Made by a program: the position numbers and the translations under genes. 64,000 bases of DNA from NCBI GenBank assembly GCA_902521315.1, contig CABYRH010000008.1:1-64000 (forward strand). Direction: 5' to 3'. This document shows, in pieces, positions 48,445 through 58,158 of the stretch. The notes under the pieces are model-generated. The model did not search any database, was not told the origin of the DNA, and saw only the letters and a list, made by a program, of their open reading frames with translations. Numbering within the stretch: the first letter of the stretch is position 1; each line of letters begins with the position of its first letter. The DNA is from an uncultured Alphaproteobacteria bacterium. Lineage in GTDB: Bacteria > Pseudomonadota > Alphaproteobacteria > HIMB59 > GCA-002718135.

Positions 48445-49290
48445 ATGGCTAATAAATCAACAACAGGGCAGAAACATCCATATCACTTAGTTGATCCAAG
48501 CCCACTTCCATTTTTATCATCAATAGCTGGTCTCGCAATGGCTGCTGGTCTTGTATTTTATATGCATTACGGAACTTCTTGGCTTCTCATTCTCGGCACT
48601 ATTGGTTTACTAACTATTATGTTTTTATGGTGGAGAGACGTAATCAAAGAGTCAACTTTTCAAAAGGTTCACACACCCGTTGTGGAGCTGGGACTAAGAT
48701 ATGGAATGGCACTTTTTATTGCATCAGAAGTAATGTTCTTTGTTGCTTTTTTCTGGGCTTTTTTTGATGCAAGCTTAACACCTAAATTACCTATAGAAGA
48801 ATTTTCAGAAACTTTTGATAGTAATGGTGCTGTTGGAATTTGGCCACCAGAAGGTATCAAAACATTTGATCCACTTGATGTTCCTTTTTTAAATACATTA
48901 ATATTATTAATGTCAGGTACTACTTGTACATGGGCTCACCATGCTGTTAGAGAAGGTCATAGAGATCAAGCCATTCAGGCATTATGGTGTACTGTTGGTC
49001 TCGGAATTTTCTTTTCATTTATGCAGGGTGTAGAATATTACGAAGCAGCTCATCATTATTTTAGTTTTACTGATGGAATATATCCGTCAGTATTTTATAT
49101 GGCTACTGGTTTTCATGGATTTCATGTAATGGTTGGAACAGCATTTCTAGCTGTTTGTTTGTATCGTGTTTATAAAAATCATTTTACTCCAGATAGACAT
49201 TTTGGATTAGAGGCTGCAGCATGGTACTGGCACTTTGTTGACGTTGTTTGGCTGTTCTTGTTTGTCTGCGTTTATGTTTGGGGTGCATAA
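48445..49290 (+). CDS. coxC: Cytochrome c oxidase subunit III
   Basis: 281 residues with seven predicted membrane helices. Typical blocks are GLRYGMALFIASEVMFFVAF, WPPEGIKTFDP, SGTTCTWAHHAVREG and TGFHGFHVMVGTAFL, and the C-terminal WYWHFVDVVWLFLF. The SURF1 reading frame begins directly after its stop. Confidence 0.96.
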   Translation: MANKSTTGQKHPYHLVDPSPLPFLSSIAGLAMAAGLVFYMHYGTSWLLILGTIGLLTIMFLWWRDVIKESTFQKVHTPVVELGLRYGMALFIASEVMFFVAFFWAFFDASLTPKLPIEEFSETFDSNGAVGIWPPEGIKTFDPLDVPFLNTLILLMSGTTCTWAHHAVREGHRDQAIQALWCTVGLGIFFSFMQGVEYYEAAHHYFSFTDGIYPSVFYMATGFHGFHVMVGTAFLAVCLYRVYKNHFTPDRHFGLEAAAWYWHFVDVVWLFLFVCVYVWGA

Positions 49291-49980
49291 ATTAAAAACT
49301 TTCCCATAAAATTTTTTTTATTTAGTTTATTTTGTATTGCGCTGACAATATTTTTAGGAATTTGGCAATTGCAAAGACTGGAATGGAAAGAAAAAATTAT
49401 AGCTGAATTTAATGAACTAAAGAATCAAAAACCACTTTCACTTTCAATGGGAAAAATGAAGTATCCAAACATTGATGAATTTACTAAAGTGATCACTTTA
49501 GGTACTGTTGACAGAAGTAAAAAAATTTTTTTCCCTGCTAAAACATTGAATGGGATTTCTGGTGTTAGAATAGTTAGTTTATTGTCAGATAATCATGGTA
49601 ATAATTATTTAATTGATGAAGGTTGGTTTGAGCAAAGCAGATATGATTATTTTAAAGACAATAATGAAAAAATAAATGCTGAAATTCTAGGATACATCCG
49701 ATATCCAACTCAAAAAAAGATGTTTACTCCCGAGAATTCTATCTCTTCAAATGAATGGTATTATTATGATTTGGAGCAAATTCAAACTTTCTTAAATGTT
49801 AAGATAAATCAGAAGTTTTTCATAAAAAATATGAGTAATTACGCAGAGAATTTCTTAATACCATCATCTCAAAATCATAATTTTTCAAATAATCATTTGC
49901 AGTATGCAATTACATGGTTTTTGATGAGTTTTTCTTTTTTGATTATTTTTATAATTTATTTATTTAGGAAGAAAAAATGA
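49291..49980 (+). CDS. surf1: SURF1 family oxidase assembly protein, start codon unclear
   Basis: SURF1 assists haem A insertion into cytochrome oxidase. The frame is open from 49291, the base after the coxC stop, to 49980. The conserved SURF1 N-terminal helix and motif (FCIALTIFLGIWQLQRLEWK) lie before the first usual start codon, a TTG at 49369 within LQRL. No ATG, GTG or TTG precedes the helix in frame. Possible explanations are an ATT start at 49291, a -1 shift from a GTG frame at 49283, or a sequence indel. The C-terminus has the second helix (YAITWFLMSFSFLIIFIIYL). The start given is a placeholder. Confidence 0.75.
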   Translation: MKNFPIKFFLFSLFCIALTIFLGIWQLQRLEWKEKIIAEFNELKNQKPLSLSMGKMKYPNIDEFTKVITLGTVDRSKKIFFPAKTLNGISGVRIVSLLSDNHGNNYLIDEGWFEQSRYDYFKDNNEKINAEILGYIRYPTQKKMFTPENSISSNEWYYYDLEQIQTFLNVKINQKFFIKNMSNYAENFLIPSSQNHNFSNNHLQYAITWFLMSFSFLIIFIIYLFRKKK

Positions 49981-51455
49981 AAACATATTTAAAACTTAAA
50001 GAGATCTTTAATGAAGCTTCACTGACATCAGATATTGCAGGTATTTTACACTGGGATATGGCAACAATGATGCCTAGCAGCTCAAGAGATCAAAGATCAG
50101 ATCAATTAGCCTATTTATCAAAACTTAGTCATAGTAAAATTTCATCTTCTGAAGTCGGTGATTTAATTGAAGATTCTAAGAATCTTAATCTAAGTAACAG
50201 TGATCAGAAAAACTTAAATGAAATGGATAGAGAATATAAATTAGCTTCTGCTATTCCAACAAAGCTTGTAGAAAAAATTTCAAAATCTTCAGCTAAATGT
50301 GAAGGTGTTTGGCAAGAGGCAAGGGAAAAGTCTGAATTTAATTTAGTAAAAAAAGATTTAGAAGAACTTTTAAATTTAACGAAAGAAGAAGCTAATATTC
50401 TAGGGGAAACTTTTAAAATTTCTCCTTATGAAGCACTAATAAATAAATTTGAACCTTCTTCAGAAGAAAATAAAATATCTGAAGTATTTGATGATTTACA
50501 AAAATTTCTCACACCACTTATTGATAAAATTATTGATAAGCAAAAAAAAGAAGAAACACTTCAATTTGAAACAAGTATTGATGAAGAAAAGCAGAAAAAT
50601 ATTTCTGAATATATAATGAAACAAATAGGTTTTGACTTTACAAGAGGGAGACTTGATAAAAGTGTTCACCCTTTTTGTGGAGGATCTACAAATGATGTTA
50701 GAATTACAACGAGATATAATAATGAAAATCCATTTTCATCTTTAGATGGTGTTATGCATGAAACTGGACATGCATTATATGAGCTAAACCTTCCAAAAGA
50801 ATGGATGCATCAGCCAGCGGGTAAATCTAGGGGGATGGCCATGCATGAAAGTCAATCACTATTAATTGAAATGCAAATCACTAGATCTTTAGCTTTTAAA
50901 AAATTTTTATCTAATACCTTAAATAATAAATTTGATATAAATGACAAAGCTACAAATCCAGACAATCTTTACAAATTAGGTACTCGAGTAAACAAATCTT
51001 TTATAAGAGTTGAGTCAGATGAAGTAACCTATCCCTTGCATATTATCTTAAGATTTAATTTAGAAAGAAAAATTTTTAACAATGAAATAAATATTGCAGA
51101 CATTCCCGATGCTTGGAATGATGAATTTAAAAGATTATTTAATTTATCGATAAATAAAGACACTGATGGATGTTTACAAGATATTCATTGGTTTGCTGGA
51201 TTATTTGGATACTTTCCAACATATTCATTAGGAGCACTCACTGCTGCTCAATTTGCGTCTCAATTGAGAACTGATGAAATGGAATTAGATAAGGAAATAG
51301 AAAATGGTGAATTTTCAAATTTAGTAAATTGGCTTAAAAAAAATATCCATGAAAAAGCTAGTTTTTTTTCAACTAATGAGGTTTTAGAACAGGTTACAAA
51401 GTCGCCTTTAAATGCTAAATATTTCAAAGAATATATTACTAGTCGCTATCTTTAA
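49977..51455 (+). CDS. Metallocarboxypeptidase of the M32 (Taq) family
   Basis: 492 residues. The zinc motif is HETGHALYE near residue 261, with the downstream glutamate in MHESQSLLIEMQI. ILHWDMATMMP near the N-terminus and HPFCGGSTNDVRITTRY are typical of M32. Cytoplasmic carboxypeptidase removing C-terminal residues from peptides. Starts inside the end of surf1 (ATGA) and its stop overlaps thrC (TAATG). Confidence 0.94.
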   Translation: MKTYLKLKEIFNEASLTSDIAGILHWDMATMMPSSSRDQRSDQLAYLSKLSHSKISSSEVGDLIEDSKNLNLSNSDQKNLNEMDREYKLASAIPTKLVEKISKSSAKCEGVWQEAREKSEFNLVKKDLEELLNLTKEEANILGETFKISPYEALINKFEPSSEENKISEVFDDLQKFLTPLIDKIIDKQKKEETLQFETSIDEEKQKNISEYIMKQIGFDFTRGRLDKSVHPFCGGSTNDVRITTRYNNENPFSSLDGVMHETGHALYELNLPKEWMHQPAGKSRGMAMHESQSLLIEMQITRSLAFKKFLSNTLNNKFDINDKATNPDNLYKLGTRVNKSFIRVESDEVTYPLHIILRFNLERKIFNNEINIADIPDAWNDEFKRLFNLSINKDTDGCLQDIHWFAGLFGYFPTYSLGALTAAQFASQLRTDEMELDKEIENGEFSNLVNWLKKNIHEKASFFSTNEVLEQVTKSPLNAKYFKEYITSRYL

Positions 51456-52831
51456 TGAAATATTTAAGTACAAGAGATGATTCTCTAAGAAGATCATTTA
51501 ACGATATTCTTTATCAAGGATTATCAAGAGATGGTGGTCTATATTTACCCCAAAGCTGGCCCAAAATAGACTTACTAAGTTTAAAAAATAAATCATACGA
51601 AGAAGTGGCATGTGAGATTATTTTTCCTTATGTAAATGAAAGTATAGAAAAATTAGATTTACAAAAAATTTTAAATAAAACTTATTCAAATTTTAATCAT
51701 GAAAAAATAGCTCCACTAGTAGAACTAGAAAATAATAAATTTTTATTAGAATTAATTTATGGGCCTACTTATGCTTTTAAAGATTACGCTTTACAATTTC
51801 TTGGTAATCTATTTTCTACAAGTCTAGAGATGTCTCCAAAAAAAATTACTGTTTTAGGTGCAACTTCTGGTGATACTGGATCAGCTGCAATTCACTCTTT
51901 TAAATCAAAAAAAGATATAAATGTATTTATTCTACATCCTCATAATAAAGTATCACCTATTCAACAAAAACAAATGACTACAGTAATTGATAAAAATATT
52001 TTTAACATTGCTGTAGAGGGTAATTTTGATGATTGTCAAAAAATTGTCAAAGAACTATTTGTAGATGATGAAATACAAGAGTCTACTTCTTTAACTGCAG
52101 TAAACTCTATAAATTGGGCACGATTAATTGCCCAAGTTGTTTATTATTTTTGGTCTTATTTACAAACTGATAAGCAGAAAATTAATTTTATTGTTCCTTC
52201 AGGAAATTTTGGCAATATTTTTTCAGCTTTTGTTGCTAAACAAATGGGATTACCTATTGGTCACTTACATATTGCAACTAATTCTAATGATATCTTGAAG
52301 TCTATAGTAGACACTGGAGAAATGAAAAAAAAATCTGTTTTTCAAACATATAGTCCTAGTATGGATATACAAGTTTCAAGTAACTTTGAGAGGCAAATTT
52401 TTGAAAGTCTCAATAGAGACAGCAAAAGAGTAAATGAAGTATTTGAAAGTTTTTCATCAAAAGGTTTTTATCAATTCGATGACTCTGTTTTAGCTAAGTT
52501 TCAGCAAATATATAAGGCTTCCTCAATTGATGATAGTCAGACTCTGGAAACAATTAAATATGTATATGAAAAATTTAATTATATTGCTGATCCACATACT
52601 GCAACAGGATTAAAAGTATTATTAGATAAAAAAGATGATGAAGCATGGGTATCTTTGGTTTGTGCACATCCTGCAAAATTTGACAAAGCTGTGAATAAAG
52701 CAATTAATAAAGAAATTGAAATACCAAAAGAATTGAGCAATCTCTTTGATAAAGAGGAAAAGATGACTATATTACCCAATAGTACTATGGATGTAAAAAA
52801 CCTCATCTTAGAAAAAACAAGCAATGCATAA
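51455..52831 (+). CDS. thrC: Threonine synthase
   Basis: 458-residue PLP enzyme converting O-phosphohomoserine to threonine. The PLP lysine lies in GPTYAFKDYALQFLG. The phosphate-binding segment is GATSGDTGSAAIHSF. It begins MKYLSTRDDSLRRSFNDIL, as in the proteobacterial type. Translationally coupled on both sides (M32 peptidase and M16 peptidase). Confidence 0.95.
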   Translation: MKYLSTRDDSLRRSFNDILYQGLSRDGGLYLPQSWPKIDLLSLKNKSYEEVACEIIFPYVNESIEKLDLQKILNKTYSNFNHEKIAPLVELENNKFLLELIYGPTYAFKDYALQFLGNLFSTSLEMSPKKITVLGATSGDTGSAAIHSFKSKKDINVFILHPHNKVSPIQQKQMTTVIDKNIFNIAVEGNFDDCQKIVKELFVDDEIQESTSLTAVNSINWARLIAQVVYYFWSYLQTDKQKINFIVPSGNFGNIFSAFVAKQMGLPIGHLHIATNSNDILKSIVDTGEMKKKSVFQTYSPSMDIQVSSNFERQIFESLNRDSKRVNEVFESFSSKGFYQFDDSVLAKFQQIYKASSIDDSQTLETIKYVYEKFNYIADPHTATGLKVLLDKKDDEAWVSLVCAHPAKFDKAVNKAINKEIEIPKELSNLFDKEEKMTILPNSTMDVKNLILEKTSNA

Positions 52832-54077
52832 AATTACAACACTAGAAAACGGATTAAGAATAGTAACCCAGAATATGCCAGGGCTGGAAACAGTTTCAAT
52901 GGGTATATGGAATTTTGTTGGTGGTAGAGATGAAACAAAAGATATAAATGGTGTCGCTCACCTTTTAGAGCATATGGCTTTTAAGGGAACATCAACTAAA
53001 AACGCTCTTCAAATTGCCGAGACAATTGAAAATGTTGGCGGAGATATAAATGCCTATACTTCAAAGGAAATAACAGCTTATTATGTAAAACTCTTAGCTG
53101 ATGATCTGCATTTTGGAATTGATATTCTGACAGATATTTTACAAAATTCTACATTTGCAGAAGATGAACTTAATCGAGAAAGAGGAGTCATAATTCAAGA
53201 AATTGGAATGTACCTTGATACACCTGATGATATGATTTTTGATTATTGGCAAGAAAAAGCATACCCGGACCAACCAATGGGACGTTCTATATTGGGTAAA
53301 ACTGATATCATTAAAAATATTTCAAGAGACGAAGTTAAAGACTTCATGATGAATCATTATAATCCAAAAAAAATGATTATAAGTGCAGCTGGAAAAATTG
53401 ACCATGATCAATTTGTAGAATCAATTAAAAAATCATGCACTAATCTTCCAACTGGATTATCTACTGAAAGGGAAAAAGCAGATTATAAATCTGGAGAATA
53501 CAGAGAAGATAAAAAATTAGAACAGATTCATATATTGCTTGGTTTTGAAGGTATAGATTACCACCATGATGACTACTACTCTTTATTAGTCTACTCTTCT
53601 TTATTAGGGGGAGGTATGTCATCAAGATTGTTTCAAGAGATTAGAGAGAAACGTGGCCTTGTATATGGTATTTCTTCTTTCAGCTCATCTTACACTGATA
53701 CAGGTGTTTTTGGTATCTATTGTGGGACAGGAGAAAATCAAATTCAAGAACTCATACCTGTTTTATGTGATCAATTAAACGAAAGTCCTAACTCAATTAC
53801 AGAAAAGGAAATCAATAGAGGTAAAGCTCAGTTGAAAGCAAGTTTAATGATGGGAAGAGAAAGTGCATTTAGAAGATGTGAAAGTGCTGCTAGACAACTT
53901 CTGGTCTTTAATAGAATAATCGAACCCGCTGAAACTATTAAAAATATAGACAAGGTCTCTAAAGAGACTGTTCAAAAGATTGCTAATGAAATTGTAAAAG
54001 GGCCAATAACTATATCGAGTATTGGACCACTATCTAAACTTGAAAATATTGATAAAATACAAAATCGTATTAACTAA
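52824..54077 (+). CDS. M16-family zinc peptidase (mitochondrial processing peptidase-like)
   Basis: 417 residues. The inverted zinc motif is HLLEHMAFKGT (HxxEH) near residue 45, with the distal Glu in ERGVIIQEIGMYLDTPDD. The glycine-rich loop LGGGMSSRLFQEIREKRGLVY is typical. The thrC-M16 peptidase pair is common in alphaproteobacteria. It overlaps thrC by eight bases. Its substrates are unknown. Confidence 0.94.
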   Translation: MHKITTLENGLRIVTQNMPGLETVSMGIWNFVGGRDETKDINGVAHLLEHMAFKGTSTKNALQIAETIENVGGDINAYTSKEITAYYVKLLADDLHFGIDILTDILQNSTFAEDELNRERGVIIQEIGMYLDTPDDMIFDYWQEKAYPDQPMGRSILGKTDIIKNISRDEVKDFMMNHYNPKKMIISAAGKIDHDQFVESIKKSCTNLPTGLSTEREKADYKSGEYREDKKLEQIHILLGFEGIDYHHDDYYSLLVYSSLLGGGMSSRLFQEIREKRGLVYGISSFSSSYTDTGVFGIYCGTGENQIQELIPVLCDQLNESPNSITEKEINRGKAQLKASLMMGRESAFRRCESAARQLLVFNRIIEPAETIKNIDKVSKETVQKIANEIVKGPITISSIGPLSKLENIDKIQNRIN

Positions 54078-54102
54078 TTCGTTCAAAAATTTAGAAAATT
54101 TT

Positions 54103-55605
54103 ATGATTAAGTTTGCAACTTTTTTTTTAATTACGATATTTCTATCAACTACTGCAATAACAAAAGAGATATATCCTTTTCAAGGTGGTCAAGGATTTGA
54201 TACCAAGTACTTGTGGGATAAAAATTTGAATGGTAAGAAAAAATGGCTTCTACCAAAAAAAATGCTTAAGGATCAATTTCTAGCGAAACTCTTAGCGTAT
54301 GATAAAACCCAATTTTGGTTTACAATGCATGATTTTATTGCAACAGGAGATTTCAACAGAGATGGTGTTCAAGATTACGTAGTAACAGTTTTAAATCTTG
54401 ATAAGCAATTCAAAGCAAAATTAGACGAAGATCAAGGAATCTATGTCTGTAAAGCTAATAAAGATGCCGGTGCTTGTTTGGCAGAGAAAGGTGTTACACA
54501 ACATAACTATCAAATTATTCTTGGTAAAAAAGAAACTGGAAGAGCTGAAGGAAAAGAGTCATATTGGGGTACAGGTTTAATACAAGACAATTTACCATTT
54601 ATTCAAAGTGGAACTGCACAACCACTTATTGCAGATTTCAATGGAGACGGTTGGGACGACATTTATTTGGCAGCGGCCGTTAATGATTTTGGAACAGGTT
54701 GCGGTGGGTATCATTCTTATTTCTTGTCACAGCCTGAGGGATTCTTAAAAGAGTCAAGTGAAACGCATATTGGTAAAGGAAAAGATTTCAACAAAAAATA
54801 TAATAGAATTTGTAATTATTCACACAGAGCCGATACAGGTGACTTTGATAAAGATGGTGATTTTGACATCATTCTTGCAAGTATTGATTGGAAAGGCAAA
54901 AACGGTGAAATGATTTGTCTTATCAACGACGGCAAAGGTAATATGAGAAGTTCAACTTGTGGTAATCAATTTGCCTTTATTGTAAGACACGCAGATTTTA
55001 ATGGTGATGGACACATCGATATGTTGGCTGGTGCTCATAGTTCAGATTGTTTTAAATATCATAGCAATTGGAAGGGTCATCAAAAAAGTTCTAAAAACAG
55101 ACACAGTCTAAGAATTCTTTGGGGTAATGGTACTAACAAATGGAACACCAAAAATTCAAAAGAAATAAAAAATGTAGGATATCACACAAAGACTAAAGAT
55201 AATATTCCGCTATGTATGCCAGTAGGAACTATGGTTGCTGATGTTGATAACGATGGTGATATGGATTTAGTAGGTTCAACTATTGGTCTTAATTATGTTG
55301 GAGGTTATTTAATTACTTACTTGAATGATGGTAAGGGTAACTTCACAATCGGCTGGCAACAATCAATACATAGCGTAACTAAATATAACAAAGAGAATTG
55401 GCCTATGTCAGAGGTTAATCACGATGAGAATGGTTGGTACATATCAATACATCCTGCAGATATTAACTTTGATGGTAATATAGACTTTATGGTTAACGGT
55501 CATTGGCTTAATCCCGGCAATAATGATGTTTATATAAATAATGGAGATGGAACTTTTAAAACAGTAAGTGATGTGGACTTGAGAAAGTACGCAAAAATAT
55601 TCTAG
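54103..55605 (+). CDS. Secreted FG-GAP/VCBS repeat protein
   Basis: 500 residues from the chosen start. The open frame begins at 54022 inside the peptidase gene, but the ATG at 54103 gives a signal peptide (MIKFATFFLITIFLSTTAIT). At least five calcium-binding FG-GAP/VCBS loops are visible: DFNRDGVQDY, DFNGDGWDDI, DFDKDGDFDI, DFNGDGHIDM and DVDNDGDMDL, with a further NFDGNIDF. Such repeats form a beta-propeller in extracellular or surface proteins. It could bind polysaccharide or another cell-surface ligand; no catalytic domain is recognised. Gap of 25 bases after the M16 peptidase. Confidence 0.85.
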   Translation: MIKFATFFLITIFLSTTAITKEIYPFQGGQGFDTKYLWDKNLNGKKKWLLPKKMLKDQFLAKLLAYDKTQFWFTMHDFIATGDFNRDGVQDYVVTVLNLDKQFKAKLDEDQGIYVCKANKDAGACLAEKGVTQHNYQIILGKKETGRAEGKESYWGTGLIQDNLPFIQSGTAQPLIADFNGDGWDDIYLAAAVNDFGTGCGGYHSYFLSQPEGFLKESSETHIGKGKDFNKKYNRICNYSHRADTGDFDKDGDFDIILASIDWKGKNGEMICLINDGKGNMRSSTCGNQFAFIVRHADFNGDGHIDMLAGAHSSDCFKYHSNWKGHQKSSKNRHSLRILWGNGTNKWNTKNSKEIKNVGYHTKTKDNIPLCMPVGTMVADVDNDGDMDLVGSTIGLNYVGGYLITYLNDGKGNFTIGWQQSIHSVTKYNKENWPMSEVNHDENGWYISIHPADINFDGNIDFMVNGHWLNPGNNDVYINNGDGTFKTVSDVDLRKYAKIF

Positions 55606-55643
55606 ATAAAAATCTTAAATATTGTTTAAATATATTTAAAAAA

Positions 55644-55850
55644 TTATTTTATTTTTAAATCCTCTTTTATTGAATGATTAAGTTCTCCATCTTCAGATGA
55701 TAAATTCATAGACACTTTTATAGATTCACCTACTTTGATACTTCCTTCCGAAAATTTTTTTCGTATGTAATTTTCTATTTCACGTTGCGAGCTAATGCCA
55801 ACTTGTTTAAGAAATTTTCTAATCTCCAAATTTAAATTATCTTCATCCAT
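55644..55850 (-). CDS. DUF6494 family small protein
   Basis: 68 residues. The opening MDEDNLNLEIRKFLKQVGIS and the SQREIENYIRKKF segment match the short conserved DUF6494 family of alphaproteobacteria. Soluble, no known function. It is convergent with the FG-GAP protein (38-base AT-rich gap) and divergent from ogt. Confidence 0.82.
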   Translation of the reverse strand: MDEDNLNLEIRKFLKQVGISSQREIENYIRKKFSEGSIKVGESIKVSMNLSSEDGELNHSIKEDLKIK

Positions 55851-55903
55851 GATTTACTATAAATTATTTTGATAGATTCATTCAATAATGTTATTAATTT
55901 TAT

Positions 55904-56344
55904 ATGGAAACAGCTTGTTTTGAAACTAAACTTGGTTGGATTACAGTGAAAAGAAACAGAGGTAATGTTTATTCACTTAGCTTTGGTAAAACAAATAAAA
56001 CAATTGATTTAATTAACATTAAAAATCAGATTAATTTATATGCTTCTGGAAAACTTAAAAATTTTAAGATTAACTATTCTTTTGAAGGTTCCCCTTTACA
56101 AAAAAAAATTTGGAAAGAATTATCTAAAATTAAATATGGTAAAGTTTCAACATACGGAGAAATAGCAAAAAAAGTTGGTACGTCTCCAAGATATGTAGGT
56201 AATGTTTGTGGACAAAATAAACTTTTACTTATTATCCCTTGTCACCGTGTAATTCGTAGTGACGGTAAACTTGGAGGATTTTCTGGTAGAGGGGGAATCA
56301 AATTAAAAAAAAGATTACTCAACTTAGAACAAAGTGTCTCATAA
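55904..56344 (+). CDS. ogt: Methylated-DNA--protein-cysteine methyltransferase
   Basis: 146 residues, short form lacking a long N-terminal domain. The acceptor cysteine lies in LLIIPCHRVIRSDGKLGGFS, and the DNA-binding region is YGKVSTYGEIAKKVGTSPRY. It repairs O6-alkylguanine and O4-alkylthymine. It overlaps the next gene by 11 bases, so the two are cotranscribed. Confidence 0.94.
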   Translation: METACFETKLGWITVKRNRGNVYSLSFGKTNKTIDLINIKNQINLYASGKLKNFKINYSFEGSPLQKKIWKELSKIKYGKVSTYGEIAKKVGTSPRYVGNVCGQNKLLLIIPCHRVIRSDGKLGGFSGRGGIKLKKRLLNLEQSVS

Positions 56345-57062
56345 AATAATTATTCTTCAACATACACCCTTAGTAACACCTGGGTACTTTACCAAGTTAA
56401 TGAATGAAGACTTAGTAGAAACAACTATTATTCGATTGGATGAAGGAGAAAAGATTCCTATTAATCTTGATATATTTGATGGAATGATATGTTTAGGTGG
56501 ACCAATGGATACTTGGATGGAAGAACAATATCCGTGGATGATTGATGAAAAAAACAAGATAAAGGAATTTGTTCTAAATAATCAAAAACCATATCTTGGA
56601 ATCTGTTTAGGCTGTCAATTTTTAGGTGAAATTCTTGGAGGTAAAGTAATTAAATCTAATCCTCCAGAAATTGGGGTTTTAAATATTAATATTTTCGATA
56701 ATAAAAAAAAGGATCAACTTTTTCAAAATTTTGATAATCAGATTAAAGCATTGCAATGGCATAGTTACGAAGTAAGTGAAATAAATAATTCTGAAGTTAC
56801 TATTTTAGGTTCATCAGATATTACAAAATTTCAAATATTTAAGTATAAAAATCATGCTTATGGTATTCAATTTCATATGGAAGTCGATAAAAACACAATC
56901 ATTAAATGGTCCAAAGTTCCTGAATTAAAAAATGCTTTAGAAAAATATTTAGGAAAAAACTCCATTGATGAACTTGATATATTGCTTAGAAATAATATTC
57001 AAGAAATGAACAATAATACTAAAAAATTATATGAAAATTTTAAAAATTTAATGACTACCTAA
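56334..57062 (+). CDS. Class I glutamine amidotransferase-like protein
   Basis: 242 residues, GTG start inside ogt. The nucleophile elbow is LGICLGCQFLGE and the catalytic His-Glu region is GIQFHMEVD; MICLGGPMDTWMEEQYPWM is typical of GuaA-like stand-alone amidotransferases (GATase1_2). No synthetase partner is adjacent, so it may act as a peptidase-like or gamma-glutamyl hydrolase. The product is not known. Confidence 0.85.
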   Translation: MSHKIIILQHTPLVTPGYFTKLMNEDLVETTIIRLDEGEKIPINLDIFDGMICLGGPMDTWMEEQYPWMIDEKNKIKEFVLNNQKPYLGICLGCQFLGEILGGKVIKSNPPEIGVLNINIFDNKKKDQLFQNFDNQIKALQWHSYEVSEINNSEVTILGSSDITKFQIFKYKNHAYGIQFHMEVDKNTIIKWSKVPELKNALEKYLGKNSIDELDILLRNNIQEMNNNTKKLYENFKNLMTT

Positions 57063-57096
57063 AAGTTTCATGTTTAAATAGTTTTGGAGAAAATTT

Positions 57097-58149
57097 ATGA
57101 AAAAAATTAAAGGACCTGCAATATTTTTAGCACAGTTTATAGGCGATAAAGAACCATTTAATTCACTACCTAGTATATGTAAATGGGTATCTGATCTTGG
57201 ATATAAAGGAATTCAATTGCCAGCAGAAAATTTAGCAGTTTTTGATTTGGATAAAGCAGCTTCGAGTAAAGATTACTGTGATGAAATAAAAGGAATAGCA
57301 AAAAATTTTAATCTTGAAATAACTGATATTGCATCTCATCTAACCGGTCAATTGGTTGCAGTTCATCCTGCTTATGACACACTCTTTGATGGTTTTGCTG
57401 CTGATGAGGTAAAGGGTAATCCAAAAGCTAGACAAGAATGGGCAGTAAAAAGGATGATGAATGTCGCTCAAGCATCAAAAAACTTAAATTTAAAAACTGC
57501 TGCTACATTTTCTGGTGCTTTATGTTGGCCTTTTCTTTATCCATTTCCTCAAAGACCTGAAGGTTTAGAAGATGAAGCTTTTGGTGAATTAGCAAAAAGA
57601 TGGCATCCAATTTTAGATAAATTTGATGAGTGTGGAGTAGATCTTTGTTACGAAATTCACCCTAGTGAGGATTTACACGATGGTTCAACTTTCGAAATGT
57701 TTTTAGACAGAGTAAATAATCATAAACGTTGTAATATGTTGTATGACCCAAGTCATTATGTTCTCCAATGTTTAAACTATCTTGATCACATTGATATTTA
57801 CCATGAAAGAATCAAAATGTTTCATGTTAAAGATGCAGAATTTAATCCGTCTGGTAGGCAAGGAGTTTACGGAGGTTATCAATCATGGATAAACAGAGCA
57901 GGAAGATTCAGATCACTTGGTGATGGGCAGGTTGATTTTAAATCAATTTTTTCAAAACTATCTGGTTATAATTTTGATGGATGGGCAGTTTTAGAGTGGG
58001 AATGCTGTATTAAAAGCCCTGAACAAGGTGCAGCTGAAGGAGCTCCATTTATTCAAAATCACATTATTGAAGTTACAGACAAAGCATTTGATGATTTTGC
58101 AAGTTCTGGAACGGACGAGCAAGCTAACAAAAAGATTTTAGGTATATAA
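57097..58149 (+). CDS. Sugar phosphate isomerase/epimerase (AP-endonuclease-2-type TIM barrel)
   Basis: 350 residues of the xylose-isomerase-like TIM barrel family. Metal and substrate segments seen are VDLCYEIHPSEDLHDG, CNMLYDPSHYVLQ, IKMFHVKDAEFNPSG and GWAVLEWECCIKSPEQGA. The gene is nine bases from a Gfo/Idh dehydrogenase. This pair is common in inositol, hexuronate or keto-sugar catabolism. GGAG lies upstream of the start. Confidence 0.88.
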   Translation: MKKIKGPAIFLAQFIGDKEPFNSLPSICKWVSDLGYKGIQLPAENLAVFDLDKAASSKDYCDEIKGIAKNFNLEITDIASHLTGQLVAVHPAYDTLFDGFAADEVKGNPKARQEWAVKRMMNVAQASKNLNLKTAATFSGALCWPFLYPFPQRPEGLEDEAFGELAKRWHPILDKFDECGVDLCYEIHPSEDLHDGSTFEMFLDRVNNHKRCNMLYDPSHYVLQCLNYLDHIDIYHERIKMFHVKDAEFNPSGRQGVYGGYQSWINRAGRFRSLGDGQVDFKSIFSKLSGYNFDGWAVLEWECCIKSPEQGAAEGAPFIQNHIIEVTDKAFDDFASSGTDEQANKKILGI

Positions 58150-58158
58150 GGAGTAATT

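Noticed and set aside
55606..55643. Terminator between the FG-GAP gene and the DUF6494 gene
   Set aside because: Only a purely A/T palindrome (TTTAAATATATTTAAA) is present. In such an AT-rich background it is not distinguishable from chance.
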